A stretch of DNA of 6,167 nucleotides from an uncultured Coriobacteriia bacterium (GTDB lineage: Bacteria; Actinomycetota; Coriobacteriia; Coriobacteriales; QAMH01), in the NCBI GenBank assembly GCA_902493755.1, contig CABURF010000078.1, forward strand, positions 1 to 6,167, written 5' to 3'. The translations under genes were made by a program, and so were the position numbers. Below, piece after piece: positions 1 to 5,712 of the stretch (position 1 is its first letter; the number at the start of each line of letters is the position of its first letter). The notes below the pieces were generated by a model, which was not told the DNA's origin, did no database searches, and worked only from the letters and a program-made list of their open reading frames with translations.

Positions 1-371
1 AAATCCTCTTCGCTGGGCGCGGCCTTGATGTGGGGCTTCCTGCCGAGCAAAAGCGCATCGTAGACGGTGACGCCGTGCGCATGGGAATGTTGTGCAACGA
101 GTGCGATCTTGCGTGCGCGCTCCTCGCGGGTATAGCTAGCGATATCCTCACCGGCCAGCGTGACGGTGCCACGTTGTGGGCGAATGATGTCATCGAGACA
201 GGAGAGCAGCGTTGTCTTGCCGCAGCCGTTGACGCCGAGTATGGCAAGAAACGAGCCGGGCAACACCTGCGCGCTCACCTTCTCGAGGGTCTGGCCGGAG
301 CCAGGATATGCGAAGGCGATTTCGCTGGCCTCGAGGACGGTGCCGTGGGTCATGCGCGTGTCCGTGCTCAT
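1..371 (-). CDS. ABC importer ATP-binding protein, FecE/BtuD type (partial, C-terminus outside window)
   Basis: Cytoplasmic ATPase that powers the importer formed with the next two genes. The 123 visible residues begin with an ATP-binding-cassette fold: a Walker A motif GVNGCGKT at residues 46-53, then the Q-loop glutamine at about residue 94 in VAQHSHAHGVTVYDALLLGR, the pattern typical of the FecE/FepC/BtuD family. The signature LSGG, Walker B and switch histidine would lie beyond base 1, so completeness cannot be judged. The ATG at 371 was chosen because it overlaps the permease stop codon in an ATGA, implying translational coupling, and has a GAGGGGAG Shine-Dalgarno (379-386) 7 nt upstream. 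A second Met at residue 7 is a less likely start. Last visible gene of the operon. Family assignment is strong; substrate is unknown. Confidence 0.93.
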   Translation of the reverse strand, partial: MSTDTRMTHGTVLEASEIAFAYPGSGQTLEKVSAQVLPGSFLAILGVNGCGKTTLLSCLDDIIRPQRGTVTLAGEDIASYTREERARKIALVAQHSHAHGVTVYDALLLGRKPHIKAAPSEED

Positions 372-1462
372 CGATGCGCTCCCCTCATGAGCAGGTACAG
401 GAAGAGGGGCGCACCCACGAAGGAGGTGATGGCGCTGATGGGCAACACGACACCGACGAGTGCCATACGTGCGATGATGTCGGAGAGCAACAGGATACCC
501 GCGCCGGCGAGCGCCGAGGCGACGAGCAGGTAGCGGTAGTCGCTGCCGATGAAGCGCCGCATAATGTGTGGGGCAACGAGACCGATGAAGTTAATGGTGC
601 CGCAAAACGCGATGACCGACGATGCGGCAAAGGCACCGGCAATCATGCCGAGCAGACGCGTACGCTGCACGTTGAGACCCAGTCCATGGGCCGTGCCCTC
701 GCCCGATTCCATTGCGTTGAAGTTCCAACGATTGCAATAGAAGAAGATAAAGGTCGCTGCGGCGATGACGCCCATGATGGCGATTTCGCGATACGAGGCG
801 CGTCCGAGGTCACCGAAAGTCCAGAAAACAACGGCAGCAACCTGCGTATCCTCGGCAAAGTATTGGATGAGGGCCGTCGCGCCCGTGAACAGCGCCGAGA
901 GCGCCACACCGGCAAGCACGATGCTCTCGGGCGTCATGTCGCGAAAGCGCGAAAGCGCAAGGATGGCGATGGTCGAGGCCATGGCGCCGAGGAAGGCGCA
1001 GATGACGGTGAGGTAGGGGTTGCTGGCTCCTAGGCCCTCGTAGGCTACGCTCGATGATCCGACACCCAGGACGATGATGGCGATGGAGGCGCCAAACGCC
1101 GCTCCCTGGGAGATACCGAGCGTGCTCGCGGAAGCGAGGGGATTGCGCAACACGCTCTGAAACGCGCAGCCTGCGAGGGCAAGGGCTATGCCACCGACGA
1201 TGGCGGTGAGTATCCTCGGCATGCGCAGATTCCACACGACGATGAGGGCATGTTCGTCGCCCTGTCCAAAGAGTGCGGCTAGCACGTCGAGAGGGGAGAG
1301 ACTTGCCGTCCCGAGCATGATCGAGACGAAGACGAGCACGAGAAGGATGACGACGAGCGCCACGATGACAAGGCGCTTGTACCTCGTGTATCCGCGATAT
1401 TGCTCGCGATATGAGGATGGTGCCTGCGCGGCATGTGCCATCTTCAAGTCCTCGGGATTCAT
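368..1462 (-). CDS. ABC importer permease, FecCD/BtuC family
   Basis: Integral membrane subunit (364 aa, a normal length for the family) that forms the translocation path for iron-siderophore, haem or cobalamin-type substrates. After a hydrophilic N-terminal stretch of about 30 residues come roughly ten hydrophobic segments. Family hallmarks are visible: GGIALALAGCAFQSVLRNPLA at about residues 90-109 followed by LGISQGAAFGAS, then GTINFIGLVAPHIMRR near residue 290-302 (the region contacting the ATPase), and LPISAITSFVGAPLFLYLLMR at the C-terminus. The ATG at 1462 has GAGGAAG a few bases upstream. A Met at residue 8 is an alternative start, also behind a purine-rich stretch. It lies 32 bp after the binding-protein gene and overlaps the ATPase gene by 4 bp, so it is the middle gene of the operon. 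No odd residues or breaks are seen. Confidence 0.96.
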   Translation of the reverse strand: MNPEDLKMAHAAQAPSSYREQYRGYTRYKRLVIVALVVILLVLVFVSIMLGTASLSPLDVLAALFGQGDEHALIVVWNLRMPRILTAIVGGIALALAGCAFQSVLRNPLASASTLGISQGAAFGASIAIIVLGVGSSSVAYEGLGASNPYLTVICAFLGAMASTIAILALSRFRDMTPESIVLAGVALSALFTGATALIQYFAEDTQVAAVVFWTFGDLGRASYREIAIMGVIAAATFIFFYCNRWNFNAMESGEGTAHGLGLNVQRTRLLGMIAGAFAASSVIAFCGTINFIGLVAPHIMRRFIGSDYRYLLVASALAGAGILLLSDIIARMALVGVVLPISAITSFVGAPLFLYLLMRGAHR

Positions 1463-1494
1463 TTTCTTCCTCGCCTCGGTTATGCGTAGGTTGA

Positions 1495-2589
1495 CTAGAA
1501 GCTAAGCTTGCCGAACCTGAGGCCGGCAGCTGTCAACTGGTCATAGCAATTCGTGCCGAGCATGGTGTCGAGAATCTCGCGATACGTGCTCTCGAGGTCG
1601 ACATCTGCGAAGGCGTCGGGATAGACGGTGGCTGCGTTGAAATAGGCATCGCAGATGGCAATCTCGATATTGGTGCCGTTCATGTTGTAGGAGGGCTGGG
1701 TGTAGAGATTGCCTGTCTGGAAGGCCGTGAGATTGTCGAAGAACGCTTGGTTGTCAGCATAGTCCTTCTTCATAAGCTCCATGTTGCCCGCGTTGAGGAA
1801 CATGAAATCCGGGTTCCATTCGCCAAGCTGCTCGAGGGTGACCTCGACGGAGCCGGACTCGACCGTACTATCGGCGACATTGTCGATGTGCGCGGCGACG
1901 AACGGCGGATACTGGGCATAGGTGCCGCCGAAGCTCTTGGCGCCTTTGTAGTTCACGGCACCGGCATAGCAGCTCGGCTTGTCCACATCGGGGATGTTCG
2001 CGGTGCGGGTGTCAAGATCGGCCTGCCAGGCATTCATCTTGTCGATGACCTGTTGCGCGTGCTCGGTGGTGCCGAGGACTTCGCCGACGACCTGGATAGA
2101 CTCGAAGACGTCCTTCGTGAACATCTGATCCTGATAGCTGATGCCGATGACGGGGATGTTGAGCTGGCTTTGCAACTCGTCGCATTCCTGGGCCGAACGG
2201 CTCGAGATGATAACGTCAGGTTTGAGCTCGAGCAGCGCTTCACCGTCTACGCTCGTCTCCATGAGATGATTGCCGTTGGAGGTCGTGGGGAGCTCCGCGA
2301 GGACTTGTTCCCAGGCAACGGTATAGGGACGAGCCAGGACTGCCGGTTTATCCATCTCGGTGACGGCGACGAGCTTATCGGTGCCTCCGGCATAAACGAC
2401 GAAACGCGCGGCGCTACCGACGGTGGCGCAGGTCTGGACGTCGGCAGGAACGGTTACGTTGCGGCCATAGACGTCGGTCACGGTACGTGTCGAGTCGGAG
2501 CTTGAAGATGCTGCAGACGAGCAGCCGACAAGGGCAAGCAGCAGCGCGAAGCAGGCGCATAAAGCGATGAATAGACGTTTGGTCTTCAC
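1495..2589 (-). CDS. ABC importer substrate-binding lipoprotein, FecB/BtuF-like (COG0614 type)
   Basis: Extracytoplasmic binding protein that delivers cargo to the permease. It has a lipoprotein signal: a basic MKTKR start, a hydrophobic core, and a lipobox LVGC with the lipidated Cys at residue 23, followed by a Ser/Ala-rich linker. The mature part opens with RTVTDVYGRNVTVPADV, the usual beginning of FecB/BtuF-class proteins, and contains LLELKPDVIISS at about residues 120-131 and the second-lobe stretch LEQLGEWNPDFMFLNAG. Length of 364 aa is normal. The start codon is GTG, supported by an AAAGGAG Shine-Dalgarno (plus coordinates 2597-2603) 7 nt upstream. First gene of the operon. The segment around GAKSFGGTYAQYPPF resembles binding proteins annotated for iron in anaerobes, but that is from memory; haem or cobalamin are equally possible. 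No siderophore, haem or cobalamin genes lie nearby to decide. Confidence 0.93.
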   Translation of the reverse strand: MKTKRLFIALCACFALLLALVGCSSAASSSSDSTRTVTDVYGRNVTVPADVQTCATVGSAARFVVYAGGTDKLVAVTEMDKPAVLARPYTVAWEQVLAELPTTSNGNHLMETSVDGEALLELKPDVIISSRSAQECDELQSQLNIPVIGISYQDQMFTKDVFESIQVVGEVLGTTEHAQQVIDKMNAWQADLDTRTANIPDVDKPSCYAGAVNYKGAKSFGGTYAQYPPFVAAHIDNVADSTVESGSVEVTLEQLGEWNPDFMFLNAGNMELMKKDYADNQAFFDNLTAFQTGNLYTQPSYNMNGTNIEIAICDAYFNAATVYPDAFADVDLESTYREILDTMLGTNCYDQLTAAGLRFGKLSF

Positions 2590-2593
2590 GGAA

Positions 2594-2620
2594 GGACTCC
2601 TTTCTGTCCAAGCTATGGAC
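2594..2620 (-). promoter_or_regulatory. Short competing stems in the leader of the binding-protein mRNA (tentative)
   Basis: On the plus strand GGAC (2594-2597), GTCC (2606-2609) and GGAC (2617-2620) alternate. In the transcript the middle segment can pair either with the upstream one (GTCCA/TGGAC, 5 bp, 5-nt loop) or with the downstream one (4 bp), and the latter would put most of the Shine-Dalgarno in the loop. The stems are short, so chance is a real alternative. No riboswitch family is recognised. Confidence 0.3.
2597..2603 (-). promoter_or_regulatory. Ribosome-binding site deciding the GTG start of the binding-protein gene
   Basis: On the minus strand this reads AAAGGAG, 7 nt before GTG at 2589-2587. 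No ATG gives both a complete lipoprotein signal and this spacing, so the site fixes the non-ATG start. It also lies inside short self-complementary sequence described in the leader entry. Confidence 0.85.
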
Positions 2621-2638
2621 GCTAACGATAAAACAATG

Positions 2639-2660
2639 CGGATAAAGTGGTGTTACGAAT
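2639..2660. repeat. Direct repeat copy 1 (operator-like)
   Basis: Starts CGGATAAA, then has one extra G (2647), then TGGTGTTACGAAT. It matches copy 2 at every other position. It lies 50 bp upstream of the binding-protein start codon. The repeat is not itself palindromic; its right end runs into the CGAAT-N5-ATTCG dyad. Confidence 0.8.
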
Positions 2661-2670
2661 TCCGTATTCG
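2656..2670. promoter_or_regulatory. Dyad CGAAT-N5-ATTCG
   Basis: Perfect 5-bp inverted repeat with a 5-nt spacer (TCCGT) overlapping the right end of direct repeat copy 1. It has the size of a dimer-binding half-site pair. Copy 2 lacks an equivalent right arm (CGAAT is followed by ATGCAATG), so the dyad is not part of the repeated unit. Confidence 0.35.
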
Positions 2671-2681
2671 GCACACTATTT

Positions 2682-2702
2682 CGGATAAATGGTGTTACGA
2701 AT
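2682..2702. repeat. Direct repeat copy 2 (operator-like)
   Basis: CGGATAAA followed directly by TGGTGTTACGAAT, the same as copy 1 minus one G. Left ends are 43 bp apart and right ends 42 bp, close to four turns of B-DNA, so a protein bound at both would face the same side. The Met codon at 2689 on the plus strand falls inside this copy, which argues against it being a real start. Confidence 0.8.
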
Positions 2703-2711
2703 ATGCAATGC

Positions 2712-2726
2712 TTCACATTTTGTGAA
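2712..2726. promoter_or_regulatory. Dyad TTCACA-N3-TGTGAA
   Basis: Perfect 6-bp inverted repeat with a 3-nt spacer (TTT), 15 bp in all, 10 bp beyond direct repeat copy 2. The half-site TCAC/GTGA recurs as TCAC-AC-GTGA at 2753-2762. The inward order of half-sites is opposite to the classic TGTGA-N6-TCACA of CRP. Likely a regulator site; the binding protein is not known. Confidence 0.45.
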
Positions 2727-2790
2727 ATACAGTGCAGGACATCACCATTTCCTCACACGTGAATTCAATAATCTAATTAATAGTATGAAA

Positions 2791-2820
2791 TTGAATATCA
2801 CTCTGATACCATCATCTTAT
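2791..2820 (+). promoter_or_regulatory. Candidate promoter for the lic-type fusion gene (weak)
   Basis: TTGAAT (2791-2796) and TCTTAT (2815-2820) are separated by 18 bp, each matching four of six sigma-70/sigma-A consensus bases, in the most AT-rich part of the intergenic region. It would give a 5' leader of about 30 nt before the ATG at 2857. Other pairings in this AT-rich stretch cannot be excluded. Confidence 0.3.
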
Positions 2821-2846
2821 CTGGGTGGAGTGCATAAGAGAAATCT

Positions 2847-2853
2847 GAAAGGA
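2847..2853 (+). promoter_or_regulatory. Ribosome-binding site for the fusion gene
   Basis: GAAAGGA, ending 3 nt before ATG at 2857 and 6 nt before an in-frame GTG at 2860. The spacing is slightly tight for the ATG. No comparable site precedes the upstream in-frame Met codons at 2689 and 2785. Confidence 0.6.
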
Positions 2854-2856
2854 CGC

Positions 2857-4680
2857 ATGGTGGCCACAGATGCGAAAAACGCAGGAGATCTGACACGTAA
2901 CCAGTTCCTCGTCTTGCAAAGCCTCATACAGGAGCCGCCTGCCTCTCGGCACTCGATTGCCGAGCATGCGGGGCTTTCCGTGGAGGCGGTGAGCGTTGCG
3001 GTGCGCCAGCTGATCGAGCGTGGAGCCCTCGAGAAGGGAGTTTCCGAAGACTTGCAAGTGACAGGGCAAGGCATCGCAGCGCTCGAGCCCTATCGGGTCG
3101 ATAATGCGGTCATTTTGGCAGCCGGCCTCTCCACACGCTTTGCACCGATTTCGTACGAAAAACCCAAGGGGCTCCTACATGCACGCGGCGAAATTCTCAT
3201 CGAGCGACAGATTCGCCAACTTAAGGAGGCGGGCATCGATGACATTACGGTCGTGGTCGGATACAAAAAGGAATACTTCTTCTATCTCGAAGAGCTCTTT
3301 GGCGTGAGCATCGTCGTGAACGATCGGTACGCGGAAAGAAACAACCATTCGTCGCTCATGGTGGTTCTCGATAGGCTTAGGCGCACCTACGTTTGCTCGT
3401 CGGACAATTATTTTGTCGAGAATCCCTTCGAATCCCATGTGTTCGAAGCGTATTACGCGACGCAATATGTCCAGGATGCGACTGACGAGTGGTGCGTGTG
3501 CCTCGACACCGAAAACCGCATCGTAGGAGTGACCACGAGCGGAGCTGATGCGCAGGCCATGCTCGGGCACGTGTTCTTTGACGAGCCGTTTTCTCGGCAT
3601 ATGGCCCAGATCATTCGCGATGAGTGGGACCTGTCTGCAACGAAGGACAAGCTGTGGGAGGCCCTGTTCGCCGACCATGTTGACGAGTTTCACATGGTTG
3701 CGCGACCCTATCCCGCCGACATGATTTACGAATTCGACACGTTGGACGATCTACGCGAGTTTGACCCGGCCTTTCTCGAGAATGTGGACTCGCGTGCCTT
3801 CGACAACATCGTGACCGTGCTCGGTTGCAAGAAGACGGACATCTGTGACGTCTATCCACTTAAGCAAGGCCTTACGAACCTCTCGTGTCACGTACGGGTG
3901 GGCGAGAGCGAATACGTGTATCGCCACCCCGGTGTGGGAACCGAGAACCTCGTTGACCGCCATGCCGAGCTGGCCGGACTCGACATCGCGCGCGAGCTTG
4001 GCCTCGACAATACGTTCATTGCCGGTGACCCGAAGACCGGATGGAAACTTTCCCGCTTCATAGCCGATAGCAGGCCGCTTGATCCGCACGACGGCGAGCA
4101 GACCCGTCGTGCCATGCACATGGCACGTACCCTGCATGAGTCCAAGGCAACGCTCGAGCGGGAATTCGATTTCTATGCAGAATCCATGCGGTATGAGAGG
4201 CTACTTCGCGATCGGCGCGGCATCATTGACGTTCCTGGTTATGATGAGATGGCCGCGCGCATGCGGCACCTGCGTGAGTTCGTCGATGGTGACGACAGCT
4301 ACACGTGCCATTGCCACAACGATTTCTTTTCCCTGAATTTCCTCATAGGGGCAGATGACGAGATCTCGCTCATTGATTGGGAGTACGCGGGCATGTCGGA
4401 TTACGCGAGCGATTTCGGCACCTATACGGTGTGCTGCGAACTCTCGGTCGAAGAGGCGGAGGAAGCGCTCGCGTACTACTTTGGTCGCCCGCCTACGTTC
4501 GAAGAGTTGCGGCACAATTTCGCGTACGTGGCATTTGCCGGTTGGTGCTGGTACGTCTGGTCTCTCATGAAGGAGGCCGAAGGTGACGTCGTGGGCGAAT
4601 GGCTCTACGTCTACTATCGCTATGCCAAACGGTACCTGGACATGGTCCTGCCGTGGTACGAGCAAGGAAAGCGCTTGTGA
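2857..4680 (+). CDS. Trifunctional fusion: winged-helix domain, LicC-type nucleotidyltransferase, LicA-type choline kinase
   Basis: A 607-residue cytoplasmic protein with three parts. Residues about 11-70 form a MarR-like winged helix (LTRNQFLVLQSLI, then IAEHAGLSVEAVSVAVRQLIERGAL). Residues about 83-300 form a nucleotidyltransferase: AVILAAGLSTRF (84-95), KPKG (102-105), GYKKEYF (135-141), ERNNHSSL and a probable metal-binding Asp183 in CSSDNYF, matching LicC, which makes CDP-choline from CTP and phosphocholine. Residues about 315-607 form an aminoglycoside-phosphotransferase/choline-kinase fold: QGLTN (337-341), catalytic HNDFFSLN (487-494) and IDWEYAG (506-512). All key residues appear present. 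The start at 2857 has an SD (2847-2853); the reading frame is open to 2689, but that extension is low-complexity AT-rich, has no SD and crosses the direct repeat. The predicted role is to phosphorylate and cytidylate choline (or another amino alcohol) and perhaps regulate its own locus. I believe this architecture recurs in gut Firmicutes and Coriobacteriia; the function of the helix domain is inference. Confidence 0.9.
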   Translation: MVATDAKNAGDLTRNQFLVLQSLIQEPPASRHSIAEHAGLSVEAVSVAVRQLIERGALEKGVSEDLQVTGQGIAALEPYRVDNAVILAAGLSTRFAPISYEKPKGLLHARGEILIERQIRQLKEAGIDDITVVVGYKKEYFFYLEELFGVSIVVNDRYAERNNHSSLMVVLDRLRRTYVCSSDNYFVENPFESHVFEAYYATQYVQDATDEWCVCLDTENRIVGVTTSGADAQAMLGHVFFDEPFSRHMAQIIRDEWDLSATKDKLWEALFADHVDEFHMVARPYPADMIYEFDTLDDLREFDPAFLENVDSRAFDNIVTVLGCKKTDICDVYPLKQGLTNLSCHVRVGESEYVYRHPGVGTENLVDRHAELAGLDIARELGLDNTFIAGDPKTGWKLSRFIADSRPLDPHDGEQTRRAMHMARTLHESKATLEREFDFYAESMRYERLLRDRRGIIDVPGYDEMAARMRHLREFVDGDDSYTCHCHNDFFSLNFLIGADDEISLIDWEYAGMSDYASDFGTYTVCCELSVEEAEEALAYYFGRPPTFEELRHNFAYVAFAGWCWYVWSLMKEAEGDVVGEWLYVYYRYAKRYLDMVLPWYEQGKRL

Positions 4681-4698
4681 GCCGTAGGGGACGCGGCC
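4681..4698. other. Convergent intergenic gap of 18 bp without a clear terminator
   Basis: The two stop codons face each other across 18 GC-rich bases. GCCG (4681-4684) can pair with CGGC (4694-4697) across a 9-nt loop, but there is no T-tract on either strand and the stem is only 4 bp, so it is not called a terminator. Read-through would create antisense transcripts of both lic-type genes. Confidence 0.5.
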
Positions 4699-5673
4699 CT
4701 ATTCCGCTTCCGTCTCCGTTTCTGGCTCGATCGTGAGCTGCGGATCTCCCTTGATGCCGAAGAGTTGCTTGAGGTCGGCTGCACAGGTAATCGAACCGAT
4801 GATGATTGCGAATGCGCAGAATATGCCAATGGGCGAGGGGATGGAACCCAGCAGCACGAAGCCCACGGGGATGGCCCAGGCGGAATAGGTGATGTTGACC
4901 GCCATCGCGCGTGCGGGCCCAATACGAACGATCGCCTTGTAATAGAAGAGGTAGGAGACCGTGCCGAATATTGCCGCAATTGCGACAATGGGCATAGCGC
5001 CGCTCGAGAAGACTTCGATCGTGGCGACCCAGCCGCCCATGAGCGGAAGCAGGACGAGAGCGTAGGAGAGGGCCGATGTCGTTTGGCGTATGAGTAGCGC
5101 ATGCTCGTCCGAGACGCCGGGCTCCTTCATGCCATAGGCCATGATGACGGCCTCGGAGCCCCATCCCACGACGGTTAGGAGGGCGCCGAAGATGCCCAGA
5201 CCCCAGTTACCGGGAGCGCTGCTGTCGGGAGTCCAGCCGAGGACGGCAATGGCGATGAGACTGACGAGAAGACCGCACCATTGGTAGACCTTGAGCTTCT
5301 CCTTCATCACGAAATACGAGAGCACTGCACCGACGGCGGGGAAGAACGCCGAGATTGCGGCGGTGTACGCAGGGCCGATATTATTGATGGCCATCACGTA
5401 GCCGCTCATGCCGATGGGGGCGCCCATGATCGATGCGAAGATCATCCATTTGCCGCTCTTGGAGCGCAGCGCACGCCAGCAGGCGGCAAGTTGTCGCTTG
5501 ACACCCATGTAGAGCCACATGAATACAGTCGAGGTTGCGTCATGCAGGAAGGTGCTGATGAACGATGCGAGCAGCAATGCCTCGCCTGCGGAGAATATGG
5601 TGTGGGAGAGCGCGATCGACAGGATGACAGTGTCAAATGCCCAGGTGAGAGCTGCTCCAAAGGCGTACGGCAT
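4699..5673 (-). CDS. licB: LicB-like choline permease, DMT/EamA family
   Basis: Integral membrane transporter of 324 aa with about ten hydrophobic helices in two EamA halves. The second half of the first repeat (AYTAAISAFFPAVGAVLSYFV at about 103-122, then EKLKVYQWCGLLVSL) and the equivalent second repeat (ARAMAVNITYSAWAIPVGFVL near 256-276) are characteristic. The hydrophilic tail ends in an acidic run (PETETEAE). It resembles LicB, which imports choline for phosphocholine decoration; EamA proteins are broad, so that substrate rests mainly on the flanking choline-kinase genes. The ATG at 5673 has AAGGAGG (5683-5689) 9 nt upstream. It lies 39 bp after the kinase gene in the same orientation, so the two are probably co-transcribed. 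Its stop is only 18 bp from the stop of the convergent fusion gene, with no clear terminator between. Confidence 0.85.
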   Translation of the reverse strand: MPYAFGAALTWAFDTVILSIALSHTIFSAGEALLLASFISTFLHDATSTVFMWLYMGVKRQLAACWRALRSKSGKWMIFASIMGAPIGMSGYVMAINNIGPAYTAAISAFFPAVGAVLSYFVMKEKLKVYQWCGLLVSLIAIAVLGWTPDSSAPGNWGLGIFGALLTVVGWGSEAVIMAYGMKEPGVSDEHALLIRQTTSALSYALVLLPLMGGWVATIEVFSSGAMPIVAIAAIFGTVSYLFYYKAIVRIGPARAMAVNITYSAWAIPVGFVLLGSIPSPIGIFCAFAIIIGSITCAADLKQLFGIKGDPQLTIEPETETEAE

Positions 5674-5712
5674 GGCTGGTTTCCTCCTTATGGGCGCATG
5701 GCCCGTGATTGT

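Larger units (their letters stand above)
2590..2856. promoter_or_regulatory. Divergent AT-rich control region between the importer operon and the lic-type fusion gene
   Basis: These 267 bp separate two divergent start codons and encode no plausible protein. Composition drops sharply in GC compared with both flanks, most strongly between about 2761 and 2820. The region holds a tandem direct repeat (2639-2702), a dyad CGAAT-N5-ATTCG (2656-2670), a dyad TTCACA-N3-TGTGAA (2712-2726), an 8-bp palindrome TGAATTCA (2760-2767), and the leader stems near 2594-2620. Promoters for both directions must lie here, but no strong consensus pair is obvious for the minus direction. Confidence 0.75.

Noticed and set aside
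308..1033. Long plus-strand open frame (241 codons) opposite the permease gene
   Set aside because: It is antisense to a clear FecCD permease, highly rich in Arg/Gly/Glu/Asp as expected from the complement of hydrophobic GC-rich codons, and shows no domain.
1747..2505. Plus-strand open frame of 252 codons opposite the binding-protein gene
   Set aside because: Shadow of the substrate-binding lipoprotein gene; no recognisable motif and no convincing ribosome-binding site.
2639..2702. Possible CRISPR array, attachment site or insertion-sequence ends
   Set aside because: Only two direct copies with a 21-bp gap, no terminal inverted repeats, no transposase or integrase, and location squarely in a promoter region.
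2590..2856. Possible cobalamin or other riboswitch upstream of the importer operon
   Set aside because: No B12-box-like conserved sequence or extended paired architecture is visible; only short stems and protein-operator-like repeats.
3175..3693. Minus-strand open frame inside the nucleotidyltransferase domain
   Set aside because: Antisense to strongly conserved LicC-type motifs; no independent coding evidence.
5692..5704. Small inverted repeat GGGC-GCATG-GCCC between the kinase and LicB-like genes
   Set aside because: A 4-bp stem with no T-tract, in a 39-bp intra-operon gap; too short to call a terminator or processing site.
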